Assembly (NCBI RefSeq): GCF_003991565.1
Contig: NZ_CP032819.1
Coordinates: 3,968,001-4,032,000 of the forward strand
DNA from: Butyricimonas faecalis
GTDB lineage: Bacteria; Bacteroidota; Bacteroidia; Bacteroidales; Marinifilaceae
Reading direction: 5' to 3'
Length of the DNA stretch: 64,000 nucleotides
Shown here one piece after another: positions 50,383 through 59,289 of this stretch; within the stretch, counting starts at the first letter, position 1; the number at the start of each line of letters is the position of its first letter. The position numbers and the translations under genes are program-made. The notes beneath the pieces are model-generated. The model did no database searches. It was not told the origin of the DNA and was given only the letters and a program-made list of their open reading frames with translations.

Positions 50383-52230
50383 ATGATAGTACCTATGATG
50401 AAATTGTCCCTGTTGATATTTTACAAAGAATATCAAGCATTTCTCGGGGAGCTCCGGGAAAAGGGAATGGTTCATATTCATGAGAATGCGGAACGTACGG
50501 CAGAAGATACGAATCTACAGGCGAAATTGATGTTGATTAAACGGACCGGGGAGATGATCACACACATGCAGAGTCGGAATGACGTGGAGCAGGTGGAAAA
50601 AGTGAAAGTGGACGACGAGCATTTACTGGATTATCTGGAAGGTTTGTACAGTCGGCAGGATCAGATCGAGCAACAATTGGCAGGTTTGGAGAAAGATTAC
50701 GCGGCTTATCGCCCGTGGGGAAAGTTCTCCCGGGAGATGATCCGAAAATTGGAAACTGCCGGTTGGGAATTTCATTTCTTTTCCGTGCCGGAACAGAAAT
50801 ATCAGCCGGAATGGGAGGAAATGTACGATGCGGTTGTGATCAGCGAGATGATGGGACAGAAATATTTTGTTACCGTTACCCCTGCCGGGACGAACGTGAA
50901 CTTGGAGGCAGATCCTTATCTATTCCCGCAGGCCACGGCAGAAGAACTGGCCAAGCAAATCACGGCTTTGCGAGAAGAATCCGTGAATATCGGGCATGAG
51001 CTGGATGCCGTTTCGCAGGATGCCATCGAACGTTTGAAAAAGTATCGTTTGAAGATTACCGAGGTGGCAGACAAGATGAAAGTGGAGGATGCAGCTCAAC
51101 ATCTGATCGACGAGAAAGTCATCGCCCTGGAAGGATGGATTCCGGTGGAGAGAGAGGATGAAATGAGAAGTTTCTTGGAAACGAAAGATGTGTACTTCGA
51201 ATTTACCCGACCTACTCCGGAGGATGATGTTCCCGTGCAGTTAAAAAACAATGCTTACTCCAAATTGTTTGAGCCCGTAACGGAAATGTTTGCCCTGCCG
51301 CAATATAAAGAGTTGGATTTGACACCTTTCCTGGCTCCATTCTTCATGCTGTTCTTCGGAATGTGTATGGGTGATGGTGGCTACGGGTTGATCATCTGGC
51401 TGGCTTGTTTCATTATGGGCCGGAAAGCCTCGCCTTCGGTAAAGGGTTACCTTGTACTGGGGCAATATTTGGGAATCATGACGGTCGTTGTCGGTTTACT
51501 GACGGGTTCATTCTTTGGTATCGCTTTGGATTCCGTGGAGTGGCCTTGGTTGGCCGGCGTGAAGTCGCTTTTCCTGACGGAGGCGAATTACGGGAAATAT
51601 CTGGGAGGATATAACCCGATGATGATCATCGCGGTTGCCGTGGGTATTATCCAGATCCTTTACGGTATGTGCCTGAATGCTGCAAGGTTAACGAAACAGT
51701 TCGGTTTTAAATACGCGGTATCAACATTAGGTTGGGTGGTAGCCATTATCCTGTTGGGTGTGCTGATTGGTTTACCGATGCTAAAAGTTGTGATTCCGGA
51801 AGGTTTGAAATACGTGCTTTACGTTCTGTTAGGCCTTTCCGCGTTGACGATTTATTTCTACAATTCTCCGGGAAAAGGGATTTTCTCGAATTTCGGATCA
51901 GGATTGTGGGGAACGTACAACATGGCAACGGGCTTACTGGGAGACACGCTTTCATATATCCGGTTGTTCGCGATCGGGTTAACGGGAAGTATCTTGGGAG
52001 GCGTGTTTAACACGTTGGCTTTCCAGCTCACGGATGGACTACCGTTTATCGTGAAATTCATTGCCGTGTTCTTGATTCTGCTTATCGGTCACTCGATTAA
52101 CTTCGGGTTATGTATGATCAGTTCATTTGTACACCCGATGCGTTTGACCTTCGTGGAATTCTACAAGAATGCCGGATTTGAAGGTGGTGGAAAACAATAT
52201 GCCCCGTTCAGAAAAAAAGTAAATGATTAA
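50383..52230 (+). CDS. atpI: V-type ATP synthase subunit I
   Basis: A 615-residue membrane subunit (the a/I stator). The N-terminal half, about 300 residues, is cytoplasmic and partly coiled coil (DQIEQQLAGLEKDYAAYRPW); the second half has about eight membrane segments beginning PFLAPFFMLFFGMCMGDGGYGL. A helix near the end contains GDTLSYIRLFAIGLTGSILG with the conserved arginine that contacts the rotor-ring carboxylate. The length is slightly short for the family. It follows atpD closely and precedes subunit K by 42 bp. Confidence 0.94.
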   Translation: MIVPMMKLSLLIFYKEYQAFLGELREKGMVHIHENAERTAEDTNLQAKLMLIKRTGEMITHMQSRNDVEQVEKVKVDDEHLLDYLEGLYSRQDQIEQQLAGLEKDYAAYRPWGKFSREMIRKLETAGWEFHFFSVPEQKYQPEWEEMYDAVVISEMMGQKYFVTVTPAGTNVNLEADPYLFPQATAEELAKQITALREESVNIGHELDAVSQDAIERLKKYRLKITEVADKMKVEDAAQHLIDEKVIALEGWIPVEREDEMRSFLETKDVYFEFTRPTPEDDVPVQLKNNAYSKLFEPVTEMFALPQYKELDLTPFLAPFFMLFFGMCMGDGGYGLIIWLACFIMGRKASPSVKGYLVLGQYLGIMTVVVGLLTGSFFGIALDSVEWPWLAGVKSLFLTEANYGKYLGGYNPMMIIAVAVGIIQILYGMCLNAARLTKQFGFKYAVSTLGWVVAIILLGVLIGLPMLKVVIPEGLKYVLYVLLGLSALTIYFYNSPGKGIFSNFGSGLWGTYNMATGLLGDTLSYIRLFAIGLTGSILGGVFNTLAFQLTDGLPFIVKFIAVFLILLIGHSINFGLCMISSFVHPMRLTFVEFYKNAGFEGGGKQYAPFRKKVND

Positions 52231-52263
52231 AAATAAAGATTATAAAAATAACAAATTAAATAG

Positions 52264-52728
<465 letters not shown>

Positions 52729-52756
52729 ATAGGAATTTATTTTAAATAAAATAGAA

Positions 52757-52798
52757 TGACAACGCCGGGTAAGCTTTTTGCCAGGCGTTGTCATTTTT
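52757..52798 (+). terminator. V-ATPase operon terminator
   Basis: TGACAACGCC at 52757-52766 pairs with GGCGTTGTCA at 52784-52793, followed by TTTTT. This 10-bp stem lies between subunit K and the rhomboid gene. Confidence 0.85.
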
Positions 52799-52810
52799 AA
52801 TTTGGAAATT

Positions 52811-53413
52811 ATGATGACTTATGTTATACTTATTGTCACGGTTGTCGTGTCAATTGCTTGTTTTAATAATTATTCCCTGTTCAATAAATTGTCGTGTAAT
52901 CCTTACCGGATGGTGCATTCCGGGGAGTGGTACCGGATTATTTCTCACGGTTTTGTCCATGCCGATTGGACGCACCTGATCGTGAATATGTTTACTTTCC
53001 TCTCTTTCGGATTATATGTAGAGAACCAGTTTGTCGCATGGGGATTCGGTGGTTCCAGTTTCTTGGTCCTGTATTTCGGGGGGATGGTAGCGGCTTCGAT
53101 CTATGACGTGTGGAAATATCGGAACAATCAATACTATTCTTCCATTGGGGCTTCCGGTGCGGTTTCTGCCATCTTGTTCACGGCGATATTTTTGAATCCT
53201 TGGGATAAGATTTATTTCTTCGCGATTGTTCCGATTCCCGGCATCGTGTTTGGATTCGTGTACTTGCTTTATTGTCAATACATGGCAAAACGGGGTGGCG
53301 ATAACATCAATCATAACGCACACTTCTACGGTGCGGTATTCGGATTGATTTTTCCCGTGTTATTGGAACCGAGGTTATTGCAAATGTTTATTCAGCAACT
53401 TTTGAGGCATTGA
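52811..53413 (+). CDS. Rhomboid-family intramembrane serine protease
   Basis: A 200-residue membrane protease that cuts substrates within the bilayer. It has about six helices; the catalytic Ser115 is in SIGASGAVSA and His171 in NHNAHFYGAVFG. The HLIVNMFTF motif gives the oxyanion residues His55 and Asn59. The ATG at 52811 was chosen because the upstream in-frame codons run through the terminator stem. It begins only 13 bp after the terminator tail, so it depends on readthrough or an unrecognised promoter. Substrates are unknown. Confidence 0.92.
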   Translation: MMTYVILIVTVVVSIACFNNYSLFNKLSCNPYRMVHSGEWYRIISHGFVHADWTHLIVNMFTFLSFGLYVENQFVAWGFGGSSFLVLYFGGMVAASIYDVWKYRNNQYYSSIGASGAVSAILFTAIFLNPWDKIYFFAIVPIPGIVFGFVYLLYCQYMAKRGGDNINHNAHFYGAVFGLIFPVLLEPRLLQMFIQQLLRH

Positions 53414-53501
53414 AAAACTTATTTGTTTATCTCCATTCGAAATTTGACTCTGAACTAGTTAGATATAATCAATTCTTTACGTCAGGCTTGATCAAGCATT
53501 A

Positions 53502-53657
53502 GAAAAAATATTCAAGAAGTAATTTAGGTTGAGATAGGAAAATTCTAGGCCTCTCGTCGATTTAAAACAACAATCGTCGAGAGGCTTGGTTTTATGGGGT
53601 ACAGATAAATGGAAAGTTTATAGGAGTGTTGTATTGATTTCGTGGTGAATAGGTGAT
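53502..53657. repeat. 156-bp direct repeat, left copy
   Basis: This stretch, starting GAAAAAATATTCAAGAAGTA and ending TGAATAGGTGAT, recurs in the same orientation at 57621-57776 with about nine mismatches and no gaps by eye. Inside it, GCCTCTCG and CGAGAGGC enclose an inner CGATT/AATCG pair, a terminator-like stem followed by T-rich sequence. The copies bound a two-gene cassette. No transposase or integrase is present. Confidence 0.9.
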
Positions 53658-53698
53658 GTTTGATATGCAACGCTGTCAGGTGATATCCCTATACCCCT

Positions 53699-56600
53699 TT
53701 ATGGACATTTTACCCATTTCACGGCATCGGCAATAATAGCTTGATAAGGACCGGAACCGATGTCAAGTAATGTTACTTTTGTTTTTCCAGCGGGGAAAGG
53801 AAACTTCCCGAGAGAAATCCAACCATAACCCGCTTCTTCCGTTTCGAGCGTTATTTTTTCATTCCCGCCCTTGTGGAGGAATAAATAAGTTTGTGTAGGC
53901 TTGGGGCTGGTTAGCTCTTTTCTATTAACATATTTCTTGATGTATCCATTCCTTTTGAAGGTCATTTCGTCATGATATACGAATAGTTCGTAAATTCCGG
54001 CTTCAGGTAAAGTTGTTTCCCATTCCACGTTAGATTCACCTGTCCCGGCTAATTTCTTGTGATAACTTCTTATTGGCTCCCCGATTCCTCCCTTGTTATA
54101 GTAGTCCCGTGTCCATGTTTTGCTGTTCGAGGTATTCTTGTTGTTTTTATTTTGTTCTCGGACAAGGCGGGTTAATGCTTGAGCCGATTCTATGATATGA
54201 AATCCCTGATCTTCATTATCGACAATGAACATGTTCGGATCAGGCATGAAACATGCCGTGTCTATATCTGTGACTCCCGGGTGGATCTCCTGAGTAAAAC
54301 CTTCTGGTTGAATGTTTTGGAACGAGTAGAAGGCTGGAATATTTCGGGCCAAGTTCGTTTGTACCTGTATGTCAATTTCATTAGGTTGATCGAGTATATA
54401 ATTACTGATCTCTTGGCAGGCTCCCGCTGGGATGAGATGCTGGATATTCCGATCGAAGGCACTACCAGTGATCGTGATCGTCCCATCAACCTTTCCCCGG
54501 TTCCAGACTTTCAGGCTCAAGGCGTACCCCTTGATCTCTCCGGAATTTTCTATCCATTGCACCTTCACATCCTTTACCCGGAAATCGGGTAGCCCTTTTT
54601 CCATGTATAGTTGACGGGTAAGTGCTAGTAAATCAATCGAGAAGGCGACTTGTAATTCTCTACATAATAGTTCGTAACTGACCTCTTGGAAAGCGTGACG
54701 AGTATTAAATTCTTCAATGAAATATTTGAATTTATCTAAAGGAACAAAATTTATTGTACGGAGTAAAAGAGTCAGGCTTTTTGTGTGGATAAGCTGTTGA
54801 AATTGAACGTCATCCACTGGATTGTTGAACACGTCAACCAAGTTGTGATCATTGAAGTACGTTGAGGCATATTCCCAACTGGGGGAATCATTATAACTAG
54901 AAAGGGCTTGTTCCCAGGAAGACAGCATGTCTTGGAATATCAAGTTGATACCCGGGAATTCGGGGGAAGTCACATGAACATGGTATTTCTGTAATAAGGG
55001 CGAAATGTCGTATTCGTTTTTTACACTTTCCCATTTAGGAGAGAAGAGTTTGTCAAAAAACAAACTACCCAAGTATAGACTGCGTGAGGTTGAATAGTTT
55101 TGCATGTAGGCAGAAAAACACTCCACTTCGGGTGGCATTCCTGGGTTAATCGATTCCGGGAGTACTTTCGGGGCATAGCTAACTAACGCTTCTCGTTCCG
55201 GTCTGAAAATGATTTCTGGTTGTATGTACTCGCTTCCCTCTTTCCAACTTCGACTGTATGCGCGGAAATTGACGGGCGTTTCGACCATGGATAGTTTACG
55301 GTAGACGTATTCTTGGTGATCTTGCCCGGGGGATGCAAGCCAAACCGGGAGTAGCGTGTGAGGATCGCCGAACTGCTCCACAAGATATTCGTGTCCTTTA
55401 AAGAGATACGCCTCAAATAGCACGCTGTCTATCATGACTGATTTTTTCGTGTAGTCTCCGATACAGAGGGATAGACCGGATTGATTATTTTTATTGATGA
55501 AACGAGTCGTGTCCTCCCGGGTGAATACCATTCCTTGAGAGATCGGAGTTCGTGTTGTCTCCCCGGTAACGGTTAATTGGAAACGGGTATAACTTTGTAC
55601 CGTGGTGTACGGGGAGCGGATATTTACCGAGGGAAGTGCATCCGGGTACCATAGACACTCGGGGGTGAGTAGGGTGAAATCCGGTTGTAAGTAATAAAGA
55701 TCGTTACCCACGTTAAAAATATAGTACTTCCGGATCTTGGTCAATGTATTCAAATCTTCTACTTCGGCATAACAGACTTCCGGACAGATTGTTCCGCTAT
55801 ATTCTAGGATAAATTCTTTTGTCTCTTTTGCCCCTAATGGTTCTTGGACCGTGATGATTTGATTCTCTCGCTCGAAGTCAAGTGATTGATTATTTGCTGA
55901 AAGGTGATTAATTTCCAATCCCGGGTTCAGGTACAGAATAAAGGATGTTTGTGTTTCTTCATGAGGATTATACACGGTTATCCTACTTGTTGCCGAGAAC
56001 GAGTGTTCGTTTTGTTTGAATTGAATATCGTGGTTTGTAATGCGTACTTTCGGGTAATCCTCGTATTTTAGAAAGGTTTCCCGAAAAGCCTGATGTTTCT
56101 GGTTTGCCTGATTAAACGAGTGTAAATACAAGCATGAAAAAGTGACACCAACGATCAAACATGCTAGGCTTGGAATCCAGGCTAGGCGTCGAATCTCCGG
56201 GCGATTGGGAATACGTGTGATGGAATAGATACCGAGAACGAGTAAACCAATTCCGACGAAGAGAAATGCTCCTCGCTGCATCAGGTAAAGGCTCAAGTGA
56301 GGAAAGCCCGTCGTGTCGGAAAACGTGTTGGGTAATGTCGATGCAAATAAATCGATGGCCCCATGCCAACCTATGGCCCCATGCGCTATTATGAAGTAGG
56401 AAAGGCCAAGTAGAATCAGTGATGCGATAAAAGTTTTTTTTACAATTCCTTTCAGGCATATCGTTAAGCCTGTCATAAAAATAAGTGTCGGCAAGGTCAA
56501 TGTGAAAAAATAGAAAAGATAAGGATGGAATGTAAAAGGGGAGTCACTGACAAATAGATGTATGACCATGGCAACAATTGCTGCTGTAATGTCAAAAATT

Positions 56601-56956
56601 AGCATGATCACGATAAATCCCATGATTTTACCCCACAGCCATTCTGTGTTATCGTACGGACGGGTCTGTATGGCATCTGAAGAGTCTGCCTGCATGTCTT
56701 TCCGGATGGAATTACCTGCCCAGAAAATAATAATAAGAACTTGGAGGTAATTAATCAGGTATGCATTTGCGAAAGGAATCGCGGAAGAAAGTGATATGGC
56801 TATCCATGTTGGTGACTTTATATTACTCTGTATCATGATGTGTGCAAATGCGATCAGTACGATGCAGAACAGCATGATACCATTAAGTCCCCGGTCTCTT
56901 CTGAGTATTTTAACCTGGTGGATCGTGATTTGTTTCAAAATATGGTAGTTCATCAT
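53699..56956 (-). CDS. ABC-2 permease / M1-like / golvesin-like fusion protein
   Basis: A 1085-residue membrane protein read as three parts. Residues 1-285 hold about eight hydrophobic helices in ABC-2 permease style (LKILRRDRGLNGIMLF-like start, WAGNSIRKDMQADSSDAIQT). About 300-900 resemble M1 aminopeptidase modules found fused to such permeases (SFILYLNPGLEINHLS, LWYPDALPSVNIRSPYTT), but no HExxH zinc motif is visible, so it is probably not an active peptidase. The C-terminus (YGWISLGKFPFPAGKTKVTL, ending IIADAVKWVK) looks like a golvesin/xanthan-lyase-type beta domain. No ABC ATPase gene lies next to it. Domain assignments are from memory of the patterns. Confidence 0.6.
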   Translation of the reverse strand: MMNYHILKQITIHQVKILRRDRGLNGIMLFCIVLIAFAHIMIQSNIKSPTWIAISLSSAIPFANAYLINYLQVLIIIFWAGNSIRKDMQADSSDAIQTRPYDNTEWLWGKIMGFIVIMLIFDITAAIVAMVIHLFVSDSPFTFHPYLFYFFTLTLPTLIFMTGLTICLKGIVKKTFIASLILLGLSYFIIAHGAIGWHGAIDLFASTLPNTFSDTTGFPHLSLYLMQRGAFLFVGIGLLVLGIYSITRIPNRPEIRRLAWIPSLACLIVGVTFSCLYLHSFNQANQKHQAFRETFLKYEDYPKVRITNHDIQFKQNEHSFSATSRITVYNPHEETQTSFILYLNPGLEINHLSANNQSLDFERENQIITVQEPLGAKETKEFILEYSGTICPEVCYAEVEDLNTLTKIRKYYIFNVGNDLYYLQPDFTLLTPECLWYPDALPSVNIRSPYTTVQSYTRFQLTVTGETTRTPISQGMVFTREDTTRFINKNNQSGLSLCIGDYTKKSVMIDSVLFEAYLFKGHEYLVEQFGDPHTLLPVWLASPGQDHQEYVYRKLSMVETPVNFRAYSRSWKEGSEYIQPEIIFRPEREALVSYAPKVLPESINPGMPPEVECFSAYMQNYSTSRSLYLGSLFFDKLFSPKWESVKNEYDISPLLQKYHVHVTSPEFPGINLIFQDMLSSWEQALSSYNDSPSWEYASTYFNDHNLVDVFNNPVDDVQFQQLIHTKSLTLLLRTINFVPLDKFKYFIEEFNTRHAFQEVSYELLCRELQVAFSIDLLALTRQLYMEKGLPDFRVKDVKVQWIENSGEIKGYALSLKVWNRGKVDGTITITGSAFDRNIQHLIPAGACQEISNYILDQPNEIDIQVQTNLARNIPAFYSFQNIQPEGFTQEIHPGVTDIDTACFMPDPNMFIVDNEDQGFHIIESAQALTRLVREQNKNNKNTSNSKTWTRDYYNKGGIGEPIRSYHKKLAGTGESNVEWETTLPEAGIYELFVYHDEMTFKRNGYIKKYVNRKELTSPKPTQTYLFLHKGGNEKITLETEEAGYGWISLGKFPFPAGKTKVTLLDIGSGPYQAIIADAVKWVKCP

Positions 56957-57001
56957 ATTATTCTTTTATGAGATTCCTTTACGCAAACGAGAATTTAATT
57001 C

Positions 57002-57478
57002 TTATTCTTCAAGTCTAAAAGGGACTTGAACAGTAGATTGGGTATTGGAGTCAAAAATGTTAGGGATTTTAAATGGTGTAGTACTTGATTGTTTCACTCT
57101 TGTCTTAGATGCTCCATTTTTACAGAATAAGTATACTTCCCAATACGTGTCCTTATCCAGGTCGGCATAATCGGGTTCAGATGGCTCGGATTCTCCATAT
57201 TTATTAACTGCAATTACACGAAATCCATACCTAACACGTTGAAAATCTCCAACAATAGTATATACAGAAGTGGGATAAGGTTTGAAAGCCCAGTTACTGA
57301 CCTTAACCCATTTTCCAATCGTGGTGTTCATTTGCTCAATGTAATAACCAGTGATGGGGGCTCCTCCATCATCTACAGGAGGTCTGACAGTCACTTTAAT
57401 TTTGCACTCATCTGCAAACAAAGTTATACTAAAGAATAAACCCATCAGTAAAACTAAAATCTTTTTAATAGTGTTCAT
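57002..57478 (-). CDS. Secreted protein with one FnIII-like domain
   Basis: A 158-residue protein with a signal peptide (MNTIKKILVLLMGLFFSITLFA) and a single fibronectin type III-like domain at about 27-107. The pattern PPVDDGGAPITGYYIEQMN, then W-V-K-V and YGFRVIAVNKYGESEPSE is remarkably like FnIII modules of titin-type proteins. The remaining 50 residues are unrecognised. It lies 45 bp upstream of the fusion protein on the same strand, so the two form a likely operon inside the direct repeats. It may bind a partner in the periplasm. Confidence 0.7.
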   Translation of the reverse strand: MNTIKKILVLLMGLFFSITLFADECKIKVTVRPPVDDGGAPITGYYIEQMNTTIGKWVKVSNWAFKPYPTSVYTIVGDFQRVRYGFRVIAVNKYGESEPSEPDYADLDKDTYWEVYLFCKNGASKTRVKQSSTTPFKIPNIFDSNTQSTVQVPFRLEE

Positions 57479-57620
57479 AATTAATAGGTATTAAAAGTTT
57501 ATATATAATATATACACGACCTACCTCAAAAAGAATTAAATGTACAACTATTTTTTAATATAAATTTCGGGTAAGCTATTTTTTAAACCAGATACTTTGC
57601 GTACCCCAAAATCAGGGCAC

Positions 57621-57776
57621 GAAAAAATATTCAAGAAGTAATCTAGGTTGAAATAGGAAAATTCTAGGCCTCTCGTCGATTTAAAACAACAATCGTCGAG
57701 AGGCTTAGTTTTATGGAGTACAGATAAATGGGAAGTTTATAGGAGGTTTGTATTGATTTTATGGTGAATAGGTGAT
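57621..57776. repeat. 156-bp direct repeat, right copy
   Basis: Same orientation and length as the copy at 53502-53657, about 94% identical by eye. It ends exactly where the sequence turns into the flank of the 11-nt array (CACCACTGGATGAATAGCG). The hairpin CCTCTCG/CGAGAGG is conserved between copies, so its terminator function may be under selection. Confidence 0.9.
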
Positions 57777-57829
57777 CACCACTGGATGAATAGCGTAGTA
57801 TATATTTTTCTTATATTATAAGAATACTT

Positions 57830-57890
57830 TATGAACCTTATTATATATAAGGTTCATATAAGGTTTCTATAAGGTATCTATAAGGTTCAT
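57830..57890. repeat. Tandem array of 11-nt repeats, second locus
   Basis: Four 11-nt units lie end to end at 57847-57890: ATAAGGTTCAT, ATAAGGTTTCT, ATAAGGTATCT and ATAAGGTTCAT. TATGAACCTTAT at 57830-57841 is the unit in opposite orientation, as at the first array near 22.0 kb. The right flank GACGGTATTCATC resembles CACGGTAGTGATC at the first locus. Confidence 0.88.
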
Positions 57891-57972
57891 GACGGTATTC
57901 ATCAGGTAATGGTCTGCTTGTGATGATGGATTTTGGTGTTAATTGAGAGTGAAAAGGGACTTATCCGTGTAA

Positions 57973-58158
57973 GAAGTTTTCTGGAGCCGTCGAGTTGAAC
58001 GTGCTGTTCTGCTAACAGCCTTTTTACCTTTGTCCGTGATGTATTGGATGACGACTCGAATGCATATCCGGATGTTGGAACGTTTTATTCGAGTGGAACC
58101 TGCGTATTGGCCGTGGTCGCGTCGGCGATGGAAGTATAAAAGAGTGGTTGAAGAATAA
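57973..58158 (+). pseudogene. Possible remnant of an LpxL/HtrB-type acyltransferase
   Basis: An open frame from 57973 ends at TAA 58156-58158 (39 residues from the ATG at 58039). Its end, RMLERFIRVEPAYWPWSRRR followed by WKYKR, matches the C-terminus of Bacteroidetes lipid A acyltransferases (ERxIRxxPxxWLWSHRRWKxKR). Just before it, LLTAFLPLSVMYWM resembles the usual N-terminus of the same family. The central 200 or so residues, with the HX4D active site, are absent. The simplest reading is an internally deleted remnant, but a small expressed gene is possible. Based on remembered patterns only. Confidence 0.5.
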
Positions 58159-58190
58159 AAAAATCCAGGACTAAAATCCTGGATTTTTTA
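58157..58190. terminator. Bidirectional terminator
   Basis: AAAAAATCCAGGA and TCCTGGATTTTTT pair perfectly over 13 bp around a 6-nt loop, giving T-runs on both strands. It serves the minus-strand GGGtGRT gene, whose stop codon is about 20 bp away. Confidence 0.9.
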
Positions 58191-58208
58191 TGAAGTGATG
58201 TTTGAATT

Positions 58209-59207
58209 TTATTTCATTGCTTCCTCGATAGCAACAGCCACGGCAACGGTAGCTCCAACCATCGGGTTGTTACCCATCCCGAGGAATCCCATCATTTCCA
58301 CGTGTGCGGGAACGGAGGAGGAACCCGCGAATTGAGCGTCACCGTGCATACGGCCAAGCGTGTCGGTGAATCCGTAGCTGGCGGGTCCGGCTGCCATGTT
58401 GTCCGGGTGAAGGGTACGTCCGGTACCACCGCCGGAGGCTACTGAGAAGTATTTTCTTCCGGTTTCCATGCACTCTTTTTTGTATGTTCCGGCAACCGGG
58501 TGTTGGAAGCGGGTCGGGTTGGTTGAGTTTCCGGTAATGGAAACATCGACACCCTCGTGACGCATGATAGCTACACCTTCCCGAACGTCGTCAGCCCCGT
58601 AGCATCTTACTTGGGCGCGTTCTCCGTTAGAGTATGCTTTTTCTTTTACGATTTTCAATTCTCCGGTATAGTAATCGAATTCGGTTTGCACGTACGTGAA
58701 GCCATTGATACGGGAGATGATCATGGCCGCGTCTTTACCCAAGCCGTTCAAGATCACTTTCAACGGTTGTTGGCGTACTTTGTTGGCTGATTTTGCAATA
58801 CCGATTGCTCCTTCTGCCGCGGCGAAAGATTCGTGTCCGGCAAGGAAGGCAAAACATTTAGTCTCTTCACGGAGTAGCATGGCTGCCAAGTTACCGTGAC
58901 CTAAACCCACTTTACGATCGGCGGCAACGGATCCCGGGATACAGAATGACTGCAAGCCTTCACCGATGGCCTCTGCTGCTTCGGCTGCTTTTTTACATCC
59001 TTTTTTAATTGCGATAGCTGCACCGACTACATAAGCCCAAGCTGCGTTTTCGAACGCGATGGGTTGAATGTCTTTACACATTTTGTACGGGTCGATCCCT
59101 TTGGCATCACAAATTGTTTTTGCCTCTTCGATGTCTTTTATTCCGTAATTATTTAGAACCGCGTTGATTTGATTAATCCGACGGTCGTAACTTTCAAATA
59201 AAGCCAT
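58209..59207 (-). CDS. GGGtGRT protein
   Basis: A 332-residue protein named for its motif, seen as ASGGGTGRTLHPDN. Other conserved parts are KMCKDIQPIAFENAAWAYVVGAA, FAFLAGHESFAAAEGAIGIA and the Gly/Met-rich C-terminal VEMMGFLGMGNNPMVGATVAVAVAIEEAMK. The family occurs in anaerobes next to an Fe-S scaffold protein, as here 82 bp upstream on the same strand. Its biochemical role is not established as far as I know. The region between the two genes contains heptamer-like repeats. Confidence 0.88.
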   Translation of the reverse strand: MALFESYDRRINQINAVLNNYGIKDIEEAKTICDAKGIDPYKMCKDIQPIAFENAAWAYVVGAAIAIKKGCKKAAEAAEAIGEGLQSFCIPGSVAADRKVGLGHGNLAAMLLREETKCFAFLAGHESFAAAEGAIGIAKSANKVRQQPLKVILNGLGKDAAMIISRINGFTYVQTEFDYYTGELKIVKEKAYSNGERAQVRCYGADDVREGVAIMRHEGVDVSITGNSTNPTRFQHPVAGTYKKECMETGRKYFSVASGGGTGRTLHPDNMAAGPASYGFTDTLGRMHGDAQFAGSSSVPAHVEMMGFLGMGNNPMVGATVAVAVAIEEAMK

Positions 59208-59217
59208 AATTCATTTT

Positions 59218-59287
59218 AGATTTAATGATTTCAGATTTTAGATTTGAGTTGTAACTTTTGAAATCTAAAATTTGCAATTTATAATTA
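59218..59287. repeat. Heptamer tract between the GGGtGRT and scaffold genes
   Basis: Units TTTAGAT/ATTTTAG and GAAATCTAAAATTTG run through this spacer in both orientations, matching the AAATCTA heptamers before atpB. The spacer can form an AT-rich stem. Confidence 0.7.
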
Positions 59288-59289
59288 GT

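Larger units (their letters stand above)
57479..58208. other. Repeat-rich junction region
   Basis: This 730-bp interval contains the promoter side of the FnIII-like gene (AT-rich), the right copy of the 156-bp direct repeat, an 11-nt repeat array, a possible LpxL remnant and a strong bidirectional hairpin. No intact gene was seen. Confidence 0.75.
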
